Assembly (NCBI GenBank): GCA_916613615.1
Contig: OU744725.1
Span: forward strand, 13,480,253-13,544,252
Direction of reading: 5' to 3'
Length of the DNA: 64,000 nucleotides
From: Steromphala cineraria
Lineage: Eukaryota > Mollusca > Gastropoda > Trochida > Trochidae
A model generated the notes under the pieces. That model worked only from the letters and a program-made list of their open reading frames with translations, searched no databases and was not told the DNA's origin. A program made the position numbers and the translations under genes. This document shows positions 63,169-64,000 of the stretch, piece after piece (within the stretch, counting starts at the first letter, position 1; every line of letters starts with the position of its first letter).

Positions 63169-64000
63169 TCAAACAGTTAAGTTTACCAGGAACATGTTAG
63201 CACTGAACACAAAGTTATATTTAACTGCTGTCAAAGTAAGTTTGCGCATGAGACACATGATGAACTGACATCTGGATCTACCTTTGTTTACGATTTGTAC
63301 CGTAGCAACATTATCACAATAGAATCTGATAGATTTATTGCACCACTCCTGACCCCAGACTACTGCAGCAGTGACAATAGGATACAATTCCATCCATGCT
63401 ATAGAAAGTGGGCCTGCACTGTCTGGTTGGCCTTCGTACATCTCTGTTGGCCATGCCATTGCGAACCATTTGTCTCTGAAACAACCACCATATCCAATCG
63501 AACCTGCTGCATCAGTGAACAATTGAAACTCAGGAGCGTCCAGGGTTTCTTGGATAAACATAGAGACCCCATTCCAAGATTCCAAGAATTTTTTCCACAT
63601 GCAGAAATCCAACCTACAGTCATTAGTGATAAACACCTTGTCCTGTAAATGGGGTGTGGAGTGAGCAAGTTGCAGTAGATAGCTGACAAAAGATCTGCCT
63701 GGCCGTATCACTTGCATTGCGAAATTCATATGACCTAGGATGACTAACATATCTCTCTTTGTAACTTGTTTCTTGGCTAGAAAGGATGTTATCATGGACA
63801 CAATACGTTGTATCTTTTCCATAGGTAGGCTTGTTTGCAACTTGATAGAGTCTATGGTGATGCCAAGGTACTCGAGGCAAGTAGTTGGCCCAACTGTTTT
63901 ATGGGCTGATAGTGGTACTCCAAGCTGACCAAACATTGCTTTTAGATTGGACATAGACTGATGACCCTGGGCTTCTTTGCGATCAAAACATATGAAGTCA
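63169..64000 (-). CDS. Reverse transcriptase-RNase H, partial, of the DIRS/Ngaro-type element
   Basis: The frame is open to the window edge; the first residues, DFICFD, follow directly after the expected YxDD catalytic box, so fingers and palm are outside. Visible are the primer-grip/thumb region (LGVPLSAHKT, then CLEYLGITID), the LGHMNFAMQVIRPGR motif, and RNase H with acidic residues in FTDAAG, MELYPI and FYCDN. These are the first three acids of the RNase H site. Near 63195-63200 the frame shifts: the conserved HVPGKLNCLSDALSRLQ tail is encoded in a different frame, and the current frame stops at 63169. This may be a disabling indel or a sequencing error. Confidence 0.85.
   Translation of the reverse strand, partial: DFICFDRKEAQGHQSMSNLKAMFGQLGVPLSAHKTVGPTTCLEYLGITIDSIKLQTSLPMEKIQRIVSMITSFLAKKQVTKRDMLVILGHMNFAMQVIRPGRSFVSYLLQLAHSTPHLQDKVFITNDCRLDFCMWKKFLESWNGVSMFIQETLDAPEFQLFTDAAGSIGYGGCFRDKWFAMAWPTEMYEGQPDSAGPLSIAWMELYPIVTAAVVWGQEWCNKSIRFYCDNVATVQIVNKGRSRCQFIMCLMRKLTLTAVKYNFVFSANMFLVNLTV

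Larger units (their letters stand above)
60753..64000 (-). mobile_element. DIRS/Ngaro-type tyrosine-recombinase retrotransposon, 3' portion
   Basis: In order on the minus strand: reverse transcriptase-RNase H (64000-63169, running off the window), tyrosine recombinase (63047-62079), a short non-coding stretch, then two identical direct repeats around a spacer. There is no integrase-type (DDE) domain and no LTR. RT-RH followed by a tyrosine recombinase defines the DIRS order; direct rather than inverted repeats at the end favour the Ngaro/PAT type. No target-site duplication is expected for such elements. Confidence 0.85.

Noticed and set aside
63295..63928. Plus-strand ORFs opposite the reverse transcriptase-RNase H frame.
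   Set aside because: They are antisense shadows of the minus-strand coding sequence with clear RNase H motifs.

Overview
This is AT-rich eukaryotic DNA with widely spaced exons, GT-AG introns, tRNA-derived SINEs and many short DNA transposons. Several dispersed repeats have a core of about 160 bp repeated in tandem, a short GGAC-type microsatellite and a terminal hairpin. As far as I know this layout is typical of the pearl-type elements of bivalves, so a bivalve mollusc is my best guess. The species cannot be read from the sequence.

The minus strand from 48761 down to 2106 carries 11 consecutive exons of midasin (MDN1/Rea1), the giant AAA+ ATPase of 60S ribosome assembly. All splice phases agree, giving 592 codons without a stop. 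The exons cover the end of the AAA ring (an AAA6-like module with the LLIDNVNFC Walker B-like segment and the SRAMRNRG segment) and the start of the linker. Both ends of the gene lie outside the window or were not found. The introns hold most of the repeats.

The 20.2-kb intron between exons 5 and 6 is mostly one satellite array (about 20904-37703). Its 54-bp unit is organised into higher-order repeats of 9, 11 and 13 units (485, 593 and 701 bp), and the 11-mer and 13-mer mostly alternate. Other introns contain TTAA-flanked MITEs (one nested in its own family), two pogo-like MITEs, a hAT-like MITE next to a splice donor, pearl-like elements, and an element with repeated nuclear-receptor half-sites.

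The plus strand at 56550-57776 has an uninterrupted 408-codon reading frame for a seven-transmembrane class A (rhodopsin-like) receptor. It has a strong Kozak start, two short upstream ORFs, a 5' UTR splice acceptor and an atypical DRY region. No midasin exon is visible upstream of 48761, so the receptor may lie inside a midasin intron in antisense orientation.

The right end (60753-64000, minus strand) is the 3' half of a tyrosine-recombinase retrotransposon (DIRS/Ngaro group). It has a reverse transcriptase-RNase H fragment that runs off the window edge, a tyrosine recombinase with its catalytic residues, and two identical 354-bp direct repeats downstream, the pattern expected of split direct repeats.
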